From Cognatishimia sp. F0-27 (GTDB lineage: Bacteria > Pseudomonadota > Alphaproteobacteria > Rhodobacterales > Rhodobacteraceae): a stretch of 64,000 nucleotides of DNA. The translations under genes and the position numbers were made by a program. Under the pieces are notes generated by a model. It did not search any database, was not told the DNA's origin, and saw nothing but the letters and a program-made list of their open reading frames with translations. Positions 16,293 through 25,524 of this stretch are shown here, piece by piece. How positions within the stretch are numbered: the stretch's first letter is position 1; each line of letters opens with the position of its first letter. The DNA lies in assembly GCF_020667845.1 (NCBI RefSeq), contig NZ_JAFMPQ010000015.1, positions 40,700 to 104,699 of the forward strand, read 5' to 3'.

Positions 16293-18248
16293 ATGTGGCT
16301 TTGGCTAAGCCGTCTCTCCGTGTGTTTCGGGCTTTTGGTCGCGCATCCCGCAATGGCGCAGGATCCCGGAGCCCCGATCCAGATGTTGCTTCAGGAGCAG
16401 GGTGAGGTCATCGCAAAATCCTCGCGCCGCACCATTGGTCCAGCCATCGACGCGCTTGCCAACAGCGGTTTCGCCGAGGCCCAGACGGTTCTGGAGCGCT
16501 GGCAGGACAAGGCGATGTGGGTCAATGAGGAGACCGGGCTCTTCGTGTTTGCCGAAGAAATCGACCGCGATACGATCCGTATCTTCGATCCGGCGGATGG
16601 ATCGGAGATCGGCGTTGTGCCCGATGACGATTACAAGCAACTCAAACCCAATAGCGGCATTCGCGGTATGATTGCCGCGGCACTGGTGCAGTTTCAGCTC
16701 GGCGATCCCGATGCAACCGTGCGGGCGACGGCTCTGGACGCAATCGAAAGGGACCCGGAACCCGCGCATCTCATGGCTCTGCGCGCTGCCGGAGAAGAAA
16801 CCGATCCAGCGCTCTTGGTGCGCAAGGCGCGGCTGGAGCGCTTGCTGACCATTCGATTCGGGGCCTCCGAAGATGCGCGAATCGAAGCCATCCAGAGCTT
16901 CGCGGGAGACCTCGGGGTCGATGTGCGCGCGGCGCTCAATCCTCTGGTCAACACCAGCCTGCGCGTCGCGGAGGCCGCACCCGAAGACGCGGCGCGCGTG
17001 CTCGCACCGGGGTCGGAGGCACTGCCGAAGGATCAGGCCTATGATCTTCTCGTCAGTGAAGCACTGGCCCCGCCGCCGCTTGCCCCGGATGCCAAGCGAC
17101 AGGCGCTCATCGACAACAGCGATGGATCTGCCGTCGCCGGAATTGCCGTTGCGAGCCTCGACACGGAAGCCGCCCGCGATCTCGCATATGCCGCGCTGGT
17201 CGAACAAGGGCTGGCCGAGCCCGCAGCCACCGGGCTTGAAATCGAGACGGCACTGGAGCGGTTTGTCTTTTTCGAGATTTACACCGGCGCGCCCGTTGCC
17301 GTCGCGCTTGCCGCACAGGAGGCGTTGGACGCAATCGAGGCCAAGGTCGCGCTCAACCAGGCGGCCGATCTGGCCCTGGACGCGATTTCGCTCGCGTCGA
17401 TCTATTTCCTGGCCGCGATCGGTCTGGCCATCACCTTCGGCGTGATGGGGGTGATCAACATGGCCCATGGCGAATTCATCATGATGGGGGCTTATACCGG
17501 TTTCGTCGTGCAACAGGTCGTTCCCGACTACACGCTGTCGATCATCCTCGCGATTCCGATTGCCTTCGCGGTCACCTTCGCCGCCGGCGTGGCCATGGAG
17601 CGGCTTGTGATCCGTTGGCTTTATCACCGGCCGCTGGAAACGCTTCTGGCAACCTTTGGGGTGTCCATCGCCCTCCAACAGATCGCCAAGAACATTTTCG
17701 GCACGCAAGCCCGTCCGCTGACATCGCCGGGCTGGCTCGATGGCAGCCTCGTCTTCAATGACATCGTCTCGATCAGCTATATCCGCATCGCGATTTTTGT
17801 GCTCGCGATCCTCTTTCTCCTTCTCTTTCTGTTTGTGATGAACCGCACCCGGCTCGGCCTCGAAGTCAGGGCGGTGACACAGAACCCGCGGATGGCCGCT
17901 TCCATGGGCATCAACCCCGACAAGATCAACATGCTGACCTTCGGCCTCGGCTCCGGCATTGCCGGGATCGCGGGCGTCGCCATTGGTCTCTACGCCAAGG
18001 TCACGTCCGAAATGGGCGCTGATTACATCGTGCAAAGCTTCATGACCGTTGTCGTTGGCGGGGTCGGGAACATCTGGGGCACGTTGCTTGGGGCCACGCT
18101 GGTCGGCACCCTGCAAAAGGGAATCGAATGGCTCAACCCGTCCAACACATTGGCAGCGCAGACCTACATGATCCTCTTCATCATCCTGTTCATCCAGGTT
18201 CGCCCGCGCGGTATCATCGCCCTCAAGGGAAGGGCCGCAGACGCATGA
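16293..18248 (+). CDS. urtB: Urea ABC transporter permease
   Basis: A 651-residue permease of the LivH class. It has a signal-like N terminus (ending HPAMAQ), a long periplasmic region to about residue 360 that is helical and Asp/Ala rich, and then the LivH-type membrane domain (ITFGVMGVINMAHGEFIMMGAY, VVVGGVGNIWGTLLGA). The large N-terminal domain is characteristic of UrtB rather than LivH. Its stop overlaps an ATG (ATGA at 18245-18248) that opens a 58-codon frame running into urtC. Confidence 0.92.
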   Translation: MWLWLSRLSVCFGLLVAHPAMAQDPGAPIQMLLQEQGEVIAKSSRRTIGPAIDALANSGFAEAQTVLERWQDKAMWVNEETGLFVFAEEIDRDTIRIFDPADGSEIGVVPDDDYKQLKPNSGIRGMIAAALVQFQLGDPDATVRATALDAIERDPEPAHLMALRAAGEETDPALLVRKARLERLLTIRFGASEDARIEAIQSFAGDLGVDVRAALNPLVNTSLRVAEAAPEDAARVLAPGSEALPKDQAYDLLVSEALAPPPLAPDAKRQALIDNSDGSAVAGIAVASLDTEAARDLAYAALVEQGLAEPAATGLEIETALERFVFFEIYTGAPVAVALAAQEALDAIEAKVALNQAADLALDAISLASIYFLAAIGLAITFGVMGVINMAHGEFIMMGAYTGFVVQQVVPDYTLSIILAIPIAFAVTFAAGVAMERLVIRWLYHRPLETLLATFGVSIALQQIAKNIFGTQARPLTSPGWLDGSLVFNDIVSISYIRIAIFVLAILFLLLFLFVMNRTRLGLEVRAVTQNPRMAASMGINPDKINMLTFGLGSGIAGIAGVAIGLYAKVTSEMGADYIVQSFMTVVVGGVGNIWGTLLGATLVGTLQKGIEWLNPSNTLAAQTYMILFIILFIQVRPRGIIALKGRAADA

Positions 18249-18421
18249 CCGTTCTTCGTCCAGACCACCGCCTCGCCCGGTCCGACACGCTACGCGCCCA
18301 GGCCTCCCCGTGGTGCACCGGCTCTGTTTCTTCTGTCGGAAAATACTCCGGGGGTTTGGGGGCTGCGCCCCCATCCGGCGCCGCAGGCGCCCACAAGAAA
18401 ACGCGAGGGTGCCGCCCATGA
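18245..18421 (+). other. 58-codon bridging frame across a repeat inserted between urtB and urtC
   Basis: The 169-bp gap contains a GC-rich repeat element (18315-18391). An open frame starts at the ATGA overlap with urtB and stops at a TGA that overlaps the urtC ATG in the same ATGA manner. The translation (GKYSGGLGAAPPSGAAGAHK region) is clearly repeat-derived and has no family. It may act only to keep ribosomes moving from urtB to urtC; it is unlikely to be a functional protein. Confidence 0.4.
18315..18391. repeat. Copy 1 of a dispersed GC-rich hairpin repeat
   Basis: It begins GCACCGGCT, continues CGGAAAATACTCCGGGGGT and ends in two hairpins: GGGGGC-TGC-GCCCCC, and GGCGCC-GCA-GGCGCC at 18377-18391. 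The first 60 bp align with 37291-37351 (GCACCGGTTT, CGGAAATATCCCGGGGGG, GGGGGGCTGGCCCCCC). This is a dispersed intergenic palindromic element, here sitting inside an operon. Confidence 0.65.
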
Positions 18422-19674
18422 CCGATGCTGCGCTCACCATGCCCCGCCGAGCCTTCATTCAACGGCATCCGGCCGTTCTTGTCTTTCTCGCCTGCCTCGC
18501 GCTCTTCACGCTGGCTGTCACTCTGCTCGCGGAAGGAACCGGGACCGGCGTGATCTCGACCAGCTTCGTCAAGACCCTCGGCAAGACGCTGTGCCTTTGC
18601 CTCGTTGCTCTGGCGATGGACCTGGTTTGGGGATATTGCGGGATCCTCTCGCTTGGACATATGGCGTTTTTCGGGCTGGGGGGCTACGCGATCGGCATGT
18701 GGCTGATGTATGCCCGCACGGAAATCATCGTGGCCGAAAGCCTCGCACAGGCGCCATTGCCTCCGACACCGGATGAAATACGCGACGGTATCGCCACCCA
18801 GATCTTTGGCGTGGTCGGTGCCTCTGAATTCCCGCCGATCTGGGCTCTGGCGCATTCGCTGCCACTGCAATTGGCGGCCGTTGTGCTTGTGCCGGGTCTT
18901 CTGGCGCTGGTGTTCGGCTGGCTTGCGTTCCGCAGCCGCGTGACCGGCGTCTATCTCTCGATCCTGACGCAGGCCATGACCCTCGCGCTGGCGCTTTATC
19001 TGTTCCAAAACGACAGCGGGCTGCGAGGCAACAACGGATTGTCCGGTCTGCAAAACCTGCCCGGCCTCGGCGACGTGCCGCAATCCACCGTTTCCATGTG
19101 GTTCTTCTGGGCCTCGGCTGTCGCGCTCGGCGCGGGCTTCCTGCTTTGCACCTGGATCGTTTCCGGCAAGTTCGGCTCCGTCATACGGGCGATCCGGGAC
19201 GATGAAACGCGGGTGCGCTTCCTCGGCTATCCCGTGGAGGCCTACAAGCTTGTGATCTTTACGGTCACGGCTGTAATCGCAGGCATCGCAGGCGCGCTCT
19301 ACTATCCGCAGGCCGGGATCATCAACCCGGCGGAGATTGCCCCGATTGCGTCGATCTACCTCGCGGTCTGGGTCGCCATCGGCGGGCGTGGCCGTCTTTA
19401 CGGCGCAGTCATCGGCGCGGCGTTCGTATCGTTGCTCTCCACGTGGTTCACCGGCGGTCAGGCGCCCGATATCCCGCTGGGGTTCTACACCATCAAATGG
19501 GTTGATTGGTGGACGGTCCTGTTGGGGTTCAGCTTCGTTGGCGTCACGCTTTTCGCGCCGAAAGGGATCGGGGGTCTGTTCGACTGGATTGCGGACAAGC
19601 GCAGTCCCGACAGGCATGGCGCCGATCTCGGGCCCGATCAGGGCGCGCTGCGGGAACAGGAGGCCGAGCGATGA
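18418..19674 (+). CDS. urtC: Urea ABC transporter permease
   Basis: A 418-residue LivM-class membrane protein with about ten hydrophobic helices, including VWGYCGILSLGHMAFFGLGGYAIG and IRDDETRVRFLGYPVEAYKL. The start is ATG 18418 with GAGGG at 18405-18409. The frame stays open upstream to GTG 18310, but that stretch lies in the repeat element and is not part of the protein. The stop overlaps the urtD ATG (ATGA). Confidence 0.92.
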   Translation: MTDAALTMPRRAFIQRHPAVLVFLACLALFTLAVTLLAEGTGTGVISTSFVKTLGKTLCLCLVALAMDLVWGYCGILSLGHMAFFGLGGYAIGMWLMYARTEIIVAESLAQAPLPPTPDEIRDGIATQIFGVVGASEFPPIWALAHSLPLQLAAVVLVPGLLALVFGWLAFRSRVTGVYLSILTQAMTLALALYLFQNDSGLRGNNGLSGLQNLPGLGDVPQSTVSMWFFWASAVALGAGFLLCTWIVSGKFGSVIRAIRDDETRVRFLGYPVEAYKLVIFTVTAVIAGIAGALYYPQAGIINPAEIAPIASIYLAVWVAIGGRGRLYGAVIGAAFVSLLSTWFTGGQAPDIPLGFYTIKWVDWWTVLLGFSFVGVTLFAPKGIGGLFDWIADKRSPDRHGADLGPDQGALREQEAER

Positions 19675-20411
19675 GCACGCTTCTCGAAGTGTCCGGTGTT
19701 TCGGTGAGCTTTGACGGCTTCAAGGCGATCAACAATCTTGCCTTTCAGATCGGTGAGCGCGAGCTGCGCGCCGTGATCGGCCCCAACGGGGCGGGGAAGA
19801 CAACCTTCATGGACATCATCACCGGCAAGACGAGACCGGATGAGGGCCGCGTGCTCTACGGGGAAAAGTCGCTGTCGCTGACAGGTCTGAGCGAGGCGCG
19901 CATCGCGCGCGAGGGGGTGGGCCGCAAGTTTCAGCGCCCGACCGTCTTCGAAGACCAGACCGTTGCCGAAAACCTGATGCTCGCGCTCCGCAACAACCGC
20001 AACCCTCTGGCCGTTCTGTTCTCGTCTCCGAACCGCGCAGACCATACCCGCGTTGGCGAATTGGCCGAGGAAGTCGGCCTCACGGCGCATCTTGGCCGCA
20101 AATCCGGTGAGCTGAGCCACGGGCAGAAACAGTGGCTCGAAATCGGCATGCTTCTTGCGCAGGAGCCGCGCCTGCTGCTGGTGGACGAGCCAGCGGCGGG
20201 GATGACCCCCGCGGAGCGCGAACACACCACCGACCTGCTGGTCGAGGCCGCCAAGACCCGCGCCGTCGTTGTGGTCGAGCACGACATGGCCTTTGTCCGC
20301 AGGCTCGGCTGCAAGGTCACCGTGCTGCACGAAGGGTCGGTTCTTGCAGAAGGCAGCATCGATCACGTCACGCAGGACGAAAAAGTCATCGAGGTATATC
20401 TTGGCCGCTGA
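19671..20411 (+). CDS. urtD: Urea ABC transporter ATP-binding protein
   Basis: A 246-residue LivG-class ATPase. Walker A is GPNGAGKTT, the signature is the LSHGQKQWLEIGM variant usual for UrtD, Walker B is LLLVDEPAAGMTP, and the H-loop is VVEHDM. The ATG overlaps the urtC stop, and its own 3' end overlaps urtE by 11 bp. Confidence 0.93.
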   Translation: MSTLLEVSGVSVSFDGFKAINNLAFQIGERELRAVIGPNGAGKTTFMDIITGKTRPDEGRVLYGEKSLSLTGLSEARIAREGVGRKFQRPTVFEDQTVAENLMLALRNNRNPLAVLFSSPNRADHTRVGELAEEVGLTAHLGRKSGELSHGQKQWLEIGMLLAQEPRLLLVDEPAAGMTPAEREHTTDLLVEAAKTRAVVVVEHDMAFVRRLGCKVTVLHEGSVLAEGSIDHVTQDEKVIEVYLGR

Positions 20412-21108
20412 GATCCTGAAAACCGAAGCGCTCACGCTGCATTACGGCGGGAGCCAGATCCTCAACGGGATCGACCTGACCGCGCGTCAGGGTGAGGTAA
20501 CCTGTGTCATGGGCACCAACGGGGTCGGCAAGACCAGCCTGCTCAAGGCGCTCTCGGGCACCCACCCGCGCTCCGGCGGGCGGTATGTGCTGGCGGGTGA
20601 GGCTATCGACCGCGCCTCGGCCCACGCGCTAGCGCAAAAGGGCGTGGCCTATGTCCCGCAAGGCCGCGAAATCTTCCCGTTCCTGACCGTGCAGGAGAAT
20701 CTCGAGACCGGATTTGCCTGTTTGCCGCGCGCCGAGCGTGGTGTTCCGGAAGAGATTTTCGAGCTCTTCCCGATCCTGAAAGAGTTCCTAGCGCGGCGCG
20801 GCGGCGACCTCTCGGGTGGTCAGCAACAGCAGCTCGCCATCGCGCGGGCCCTGATCACACGTCCCAAGGTTCTGCTTCTCGACGAGCCGACCGAAGGGAT
20901 TCAGCCGAACATCATCCAGCAGATCGGGGAAGTCATCAAACGCCTGCGGACGCGGGGCGACATGGCCATCATCCTGGTTGAGCAATACTTTGATTTTGCT
21001 CTTGAACTTGGGGATCATTTCACCGTTCTGGAGCGCGGATCCAAGACCTATGAGGCGCGCAAAACGGATGTGAACCGCGAGACCCTGCTCGCCGCCGTCT
21101 CTGTCTGA
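20401..21108 (+). CDS. urtE: Urea ABC transporter ATP-binding protein
   Basis: A 235-residue LivF-class ATPase with Walker A GTNGVGKTS, signature LSGGQQQQLAIARAL, Walker B LLLDEPTEGIQP and H-loop LVEQYF (Gln replacing His, as is common in LivF/UrtE). The start is TTG 20401 inside urtD, with GAGG at 20391-20394 six bases ahead; no ATG is available upstream of the domain. It ends the urt operon. Confidence 0.9.
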   Translation: MAAEILKTEALTLHYGGSQILNGIDLTARQGEVTCVMGTNGVGKTSLLKALSGTHPRSGGRYVLAGEAIDRASAHALAQKGVAYVPQGREIFPFLTVQENLETGFACLPRAERGVPEEIFELFPILKEFLARRGGDLSGGQQQQLAIARALITRPKVLLLDEPTEGIQPNIIQQIGEVIKRLRTRGDMAIILVEQYFDFALELGDHFTVLERGSKTYEARKTDVNRETLLAAVSV

Positions 21109-21170
21109 AACGCCCCAACCAAGCGCGTGAAGCGCGCGTGCGCTCGGGCACAAAACGATATCAACCCTTG

Positions 21171-21186
21171 CCGAAACCGGTTTCGG
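21171..21186. promoter_or_regulatory. LacI-type operator O1
   Basis: CCGAAACCGGTTTCGG is a perfect 16-bp palindrome with the central CpG and the AAANCGNTTT core of LacI-family operators. It lies 31 bp before the lacI start, so autoregulation is likely. A sister site is at 29198-29213. Confidence 0.75.
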
Positions 21187-21217
21187 AGCCGATGCTCTGA
21201 TTCGGGAGGTGTTTGGC

Positions 21218-22315
21218 TTGGACCAGACGAATGGGAGCATCACGACATCGCGGTTGCCGCCGCAGCGCGTCACGATTGCGCAGCTGGCGGATAAGCTGGG
21301 CCTGACCAAAGGCACGGTGAGCCGCGCGCTTAACGGCTATCCGGATATCGCCGATGCCACGCGTTTGCGGGTGCAGCGGCAGGCGGAGCGCATGGGCTAT
21401 CGCCCCCTGACGCAGGCCCAGGCGATCCGGACGGGCCGAACCCGGGCGCTGGGCCTTGTGCTTCAGTCCGACATCCCCGGCGGTCAGCGGCCTTTCCTGT
21501 CGGATTTCCTTGCCGGCATTTCCAGCACGGCTTCCGAGCAGTCCTGGACCCTGACCTTTGCAACCGCATCCAGTGGGCCGGAGATGCTGGGCACCCTCGA
21601 AAGGCTTGTGCACGAGCGCAAGGCGGACGGATTCATCCTGCCCCGGACGCTCAGGCATGATCCACGCGCGGACTTGTTGCGTCAGCTCGACGTGCCGTTC
21701 GTTTTGTATGGCCGCGTCGCGGATCCGGAAGGATGCGCATGGTTCGATATCCTTGGCGAGGATGCGATCCGGCAGGCCGTCTTGCGTATGGCGGGGCATG
21801 GGCATCGGCGCATCGCCTTTGTCAATGGTGGCGCGGTCTACAATTTCAGCGCGCTGCGCGAAGACGGGTTTCGTCAGGGTATGGCCGAAGCGGCTCTGGC
21901 CGTGGATGAGTCCCTGATGCTGGAAGGTGCGATGACGCGCCAATCCGGTGCCGCGGCCACGTCCAGACTGTTGACGATGCCGTTGCCGCCCACGGGTATC
22001 GTCTTTGCCACCGATGCGGCCGCGCTTGGCGCTTACGACGCCGCCGAGACACTTGGTCTGGAGGTGGGGCAGGACGTTTCGGTGATCTCGTATGACGGAA
22101 TCCCCGAGGGGGCATGGGCCCGCCCGCCGCTGACAACCTTCAACGTGGACAGCCGTGCGGCCGGGCAACGGCTCGCGGGCCTGCTCATCAGACGTATCGA
22201 GGGGGCTGCGCCGGAGGCGCTGCGTGAAACCGCTCAAGCCTTTCTCAAGATCGGCGGGTCCGACGGTCCGCCTCGGCATGCGCCCGAGGCTTTGGCCGCG
22301 CGGATCCAAAGCTGA
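21218..22315 (+). CDS. LacI-family transcriptional regulator of the sugar/osmolyte operon
   Basis: A 365-residue regulator. The N-terminal HTH and hinge are VTIAQLADKLGLTKGTVSRALNG...MGYRP, followed by a periplasmic-binding-like effector domain (FDILGEDAIRQAVLRM, GIVFATDAAALGAYDAAE, VISYDGIPEG). TTG 21218 is chosen because GGGAGG (21204-21209) lies eight bases in front; GTG 21209 would overlap that site. The adjacent operator and 45-bp spacing to the binding-protein gene indicate that it represses the downstream transporter-hydrolase operon until a carbohydrate inducer binds. It is most like the AglR group by context. Confidence 0.88.
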   Translation: MDQTNGSITTSRLPPQRVTIAQLADKLGLTKGTVSRALNGYPDIADATRLRVQRQAERMGYRPLTQAQAIRTGRTRALGLVLQSDIPGGQRPFLSDFLAGISSTASEQSWTLTFATASSGPEMLGTLERLVHERKADGFILPRTLRHDPRADLLRQLDVPFVLYGRVADPEGCAWFDILGEDAIRQAVLRMAGHGHRRIAFVNGGAVYNFSALREDGFRQGMAEAALAVDESLMLEGAMTRQSGAAATSRLLTMPLPPTGIVFATDAAALGAYDAAETLGLEVGQDVSVISYDGIPEGAWARPPLTTFNVDSRAAGQRLAGLLIRRIEGAAPEALRETAQAFLKIGGSDGPPRHAPEALAARIQS

Positions 22316-22360
22316 CCAAGAACGCAGATAACCAACACTGTCATCCATGGGAGGAAAGAC

Positions 22361-23716
22361 ATGACATCCACTTTGACCCGAACGGCCAGGCTTCTGACGA
22401 CAGCCTCTGTGGGCGTTGCGCTGAGCGCGATGGCCGCAAGTGCCGATATTCGCTTCTGGACCACGGAGGAACAGCCCGAGCGCCTTGCCAAACAAGAAGA
22501 AATGGCGGCCGCGTTCGAAGCGGAGACGGGTATTGCCGTCGAAGTAATCCCCGTGACCGAAAGCGACCTCGGCACACGGGCCACTGCTGCCTTTGCCGCT
22601 GGTGACCTTCCGGATGTGATCTATCACACGCTGCAATATGCGCTGCCCTGGGTTGAGGCAGGCATTCTTGACGCCGAGGCCGCGACCGAGGTGGTCGATG
22701 CGCTGGGCCGCGATACCTTTGCCGCCGGTGCCCTCGAGATGGCAGCGACAGAGGACGGGGTCGCCTCCGTGCCGGTCGATGGCTGGACGCAGATGATCGT
22801 CTATCGCAAGGACCTTTTCGACGAGGCGGGTCTTGAAGCCCCCACAAGCTATGCCAATGTTCTCGCCGCCATCGAAGCGCTGCACAACCCGCCGGAAATG
22901 TTTGGTTTTGTCGCCGCAACGAAGGTGGACGAAAACTTCATGAGCCAGGTTCTGGAGCATGTGTTTCTTGCCAATGGCGCCACGCCCGTTGGCCCTGAGG
23001 GGTTCACCGGCTTTGACGAGGCGCGCACGATCGAGGTGCTCGATTTCTACAAGGCGATCGCGGAAGCTTCCCCTCCGGGCGAGCTCTACTGGGATCAGTC
23101 GCGCACCCTCTACTTTGCGGGCGATGCGGCGATGATCATCTGGTCGCCGTTCATCCTCGATGAGCTGGCCGGTCTGCGCGACAGTGCACCGCCGACGATC
23201 AACGACGATCCGACCTCGCGCGATCTCGCGGCGGCGACGGGTATCGTAACCAACTTCTCCGGCCCGTCGAACCCCGATGGTGCTGCGTGGGGCGATGTGC
23301 GCTACTTCGGGATCACGGCGGATGCCGATATCGACGAGGCGCAGCAGTTCATCCAGTATTCCATGGATGCCGGCTATATGCAGACGCTGTCCATCGCGCC
23401 CGAGGGCAAGTTCCCTGTGCGTCGTGGCACGGCCGAAAACCCCACGGCATTTGTCGACGCTTGGTCCAAGCTGGATGTGGGGGTCGACAGGCGCGCGCCG
23501 CTCTCCGAGCTCTATGACGCGGCCATGATTGACGAAATCGTTGGCGGTCTGGATGTGGCACAGCGTTGGGGTGTCGCGGATGGGCAGCTTGCGCTGGCCT
23601 CCAAGATCATCAACAGCCAGGCAATCAACCGCATCGTGCGCGAATATATCGATGGGGACATCGATGCCGCTGGCGCGGTTGCCAAGATGAACGAAGAACT
23701 CGGCGCGCTGGAGTAA
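22361..23716 (+). CDS. Sugar-type ABC transporter substrate-binding protein
   Basis: A 451-residue family 1 extracellular solute-binding protein with a signal peptide ending MAASA and a mature start at DIRFWTTEEQPER. It shows FEAETGIAVEVIPV, LPDVIYHTLQYALPWVEAGIL and WDQSRTLYFAGDAAMIIWSPF, typical of carbohydrate binders. GGGAGGAAAG precedes the ATG. A strong stem-loop follows the stop. The substrate is not readable from sequence; the neighbouring hydrolase suggests a glycosylated glycerol or glycerate. Confidence 0.88.
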   Translation: MTSTLTRTARLLTTASVGVALSAMAASADIRFWTTEEQPERLAKQEEMAAAFEAETGIAVEVIPVTESDLGTRATAAFAAGDLPDVIYHTLQYALPWVEAGILDAEAATEVVDALGRDTFAAGALEMAATEDGVASVPVDGWTQMIVYRKDLFDEAGLEAPTSYANVLAAIEALHNPPEMFGFVAATKVDENFMSQVLEHVFLANGATPVGPEGFTGFDEARTIEVLDFYKAIAEASPPGELYWDQSRTLYFAGDAAMIIWSPFILDELAGLRDSAPPTINDDPTSRDLAAATGIVTNFSGPSNPDGAAWGDVRYFGITADADIDEAQQFIQYSMDAGYMQTLSIAPEGKFPVRRGTAENPTAFVDAWSKLDVGVDRRAPLSELYDAAMIDEIVGGLDVAQRWGVADGQLALASKIINSQAINRIVREYIDGDIDAAGAVAKMNEELGALE

Positions 23717-23726
23717 TCCGCCGCCG

Positions 23727-23760
23727 TCCCGGTCCCGGCCCCGTGTGGTCGGGACCGGGA
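23727..23760 (+). promoter_or_regulatory. Strong hairpin between binding-protein and permease genes
   Basis: An 11-bp perfect stem (TCCCGGTCCCG 23727-23737 with CGGGACCGGGA 23750-23760) around a 12-nt loop, 11 bp after the stop, without a T-run. It probably protects the upstream mRNA 3' end or partially attenuates transcription. Confidence 0.6.
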
Positions 23761-23882
23761 GACCTGTTGCCGAAAATGCCGCAATTTCAACCGGATCGAG
23801 TGGCGTCTCGATGGGTTGAGCACCTGAATCCGTTTGTCTGGAAGATCCGCGACAGCGGACCCGAACAAGGAGGGCTGAGACC

Positions 23883-25115
23883 ATGAGCCAAGCGACACCG
23901 CCTGTGGGCACCGGCGCCCTCGAAAAACGCGAAGCCCGTCTCGCGTGGTCGTTGCTGTTGCCGACGATCACGATTGTTTCGGCGGTTGTTATCCTGCCGC
24001 TGCTGGCGATTTTCTGGATCAGTTTCAAGCCCATAGGGCTGGCCGATCTGCGCCCGCCCGCACCTGTGGTCCGCGAGGCGCTGCGCGGTTCGGACGATAC
24101 GCTGCGGCTGGAATACCGGCTGCGCAACTCCTCGCAATCAGAAGTCATATCCGGCGTTACCATCCGGGACACGATCCCCGACACGCTGCGGGTCGTCTCG
24201 GCTGATCCGCGCTGTACGATTGATGGCGCGGCCTTCCTTTGTGATATTGGCGATCTTGAAGGCGGCGCGCGTGACGAGGTGGAGATCTTTGTTGCGCTGA
24301 CCGGCGACGCCGATGCCGCCGAAGAGGCTGCCGAAAGCACCGAGCCGGAGCTTACGGGATCGGGCAACAACATCCTGACCAATATGGAATTCACCACCGA
24401 GAATTTCGCGCGCGTCTTTGACGGGGACGAGTTCTGGGACGTGCTTTGGGTGACGATGTTCTACACCGTGTTCGGCACGATCGGCGCTTTGGTGTTTGGC
24501 CTTTTTGCCGCGATGCTTCTCAATAAGTCCTTCAAGGGACAGGGAATTTTGCGTGGACTTTACCTCTTTCCCTACGTGGCGCCGGTGATCGCGGTGGCGT
24601 TCGCCTGGATCATTCTATTCGATCCGTTTTCCGGCTCGGCCAATGCGCTGTTGGTGCAGATGGGGGTGACGACCGACGCCATCAACTTCTTTGGCGAGCG
24701 CCCGCTGGCGCTGATCATGGTGACAGTGTTCGAGATCTGGCGGTATTTCCCGCTGTCCTTCCTGTTCATCCTTGCACGGATGCAGAGCATCGACAGCGAC
24801 ATGTATGAGGCCGCCGACATGGACGGGGCCTCGCCCTTTCAGCAGTTCTGGTATCTCAGCCTTCCGCAACTCCTTGGAATCCTTTCAGTTCTGTTCCTGT
24901 TGCGCTTCATCTGGACCTTCAACAAGTTCGACGACATCTTCCTTCTGACGGGCGGGAACGCAGGCACCCGGACGCTGACGGTGAACGTCTATGAACAGGC
25001 TTTTGCGGTCTCCAATATCGGCGCAGGCGCGGCGGTGGCGGTGGTGATCTTTGGCTGTCTGATCCTGTTTTCGATCTTCTTCTTCAAATATGTGAGCCAG
25101 GAGGAAGGGCTGTGA
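23883..25115 (+). CDS. ABC sugar permease (MalF class) with a DUF11-like insert in its first periplasmic loop
   Basis: A 410-residue permease. TM1 covers residues 22-48. Between TM1 and the transport core lies an insert of about 120 residues. Residues 73-139 read like a DUF11 beta-sandwich: LRLEYRLRNSS, VTIRDTIPDTLRVVSADPRC, LCDIGDLEGGARDEVEIFV, with Cys111 and Cys120 able to pair. An acidic linker follows (DADAAEEAAESTEPE), then about five helices with the EAA-type loop YEAADMDGASPFQQFWYLSLP. E. coli MalF also has a large P2 loop that contacts the binding protein, so an analogous docking role is inferred. An AAGGAGGG site precedes the start. Confidence 0.87.
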   Translation: MSQATPPVGTGALEKREARLAWSLLLPTITIVSAVVILPLLAIFWISFKPIGLADLRPPAPVVREALRGSDDTLRLEYRLRNSSQSEVISGVTIRDTIPDTLRVVSADPRCTIDGAAFLCDIGDLEGGARDEVEIFVALTGDADAAEEAAESTEPELTGSGNNILTNMEFTTENFARVFDGDEFWDVLWVTMFYTVFGTIGALVFGLFAAMLLNKSFKGQGILRGLYLFPYVAPVIAVAFAWIILFDPFSGSANALLVQMGVTTDAINFFGERPLALIMVTVFEIWRYFPLSFLFILARMQSIDSDMYEAADMDGASPFQQFWYLSLPQLLGILSVLFLLRFIWTFNKFDDIFLLTGGNAGTRTLTVNVYEQAFAVSNIGAGAAVAVVIFGCLILFSIFFFKYVSQEEGL

Positions 25116-25143
25116 TCGGGGCGGGCAAAACGGTCCGAAACGG

Positions 25144-25187
25144 GCATGCACAATCCATGCACATTCCATGCACAAACCATGCGCATG
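25144..25187 (+). repeat. Four tandem 11-bp CCATGCACA-type repeats
   Basis: Units start at 25144, 25155, 25166 and 25177 (GCATGCACAAT, CCATGCACATT, CCATGCACAAA, CCATGCGCATG). They are flanked by the inverted pair GGGCATGC (25142-25149) and GCATGCCC (25183-25190), which could fold into a stem enclosing the repeats. Confidence 0.8.
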
Positions 25188-25403
25188 CCCTATGCACGGG
25201 CCGCGAGCGGCCAAGGCGCGCAGGGTTGCGCATCTGGCCGGCAAGGTCGCGGCAAAGCGCTTTTGGCGCGGGGGCTGATCCGGCCGGGCGGGGTGACCGC
25301 GCGGTGCCATGCGCCCGTCCGATGTTAAGTCTGGCTGAGCGTTCAACGGAGCGCCGGTCGCTTGCGCGTTTGCAGATCAGCATCCTCTTGATCGAACAGC
25401 GCC

Positions 25404-25432
25404 CGATTGACCAAGGCACGATTGACCAAGGC
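25404..25432 (+). repeat. Two tandem 15-bp repeats
   Basis: CGATTGACCAAGGC occurs at 25404-25417 and 25419-25432, one base apart. A third short duplication (CGATGGCCA, twice) lies near 25490-25506, just upstream of the next permease. Confidence 0.8.
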
Positions 25433-25524
25433 GCGCGTCGTCGCGCGGCAAAGGCCACAGCACGGGGCAAGACCCGTCCGGGACCGATGGCCAGAACGAT
25501 GGCCACACCACAGGGAGGTGCATC

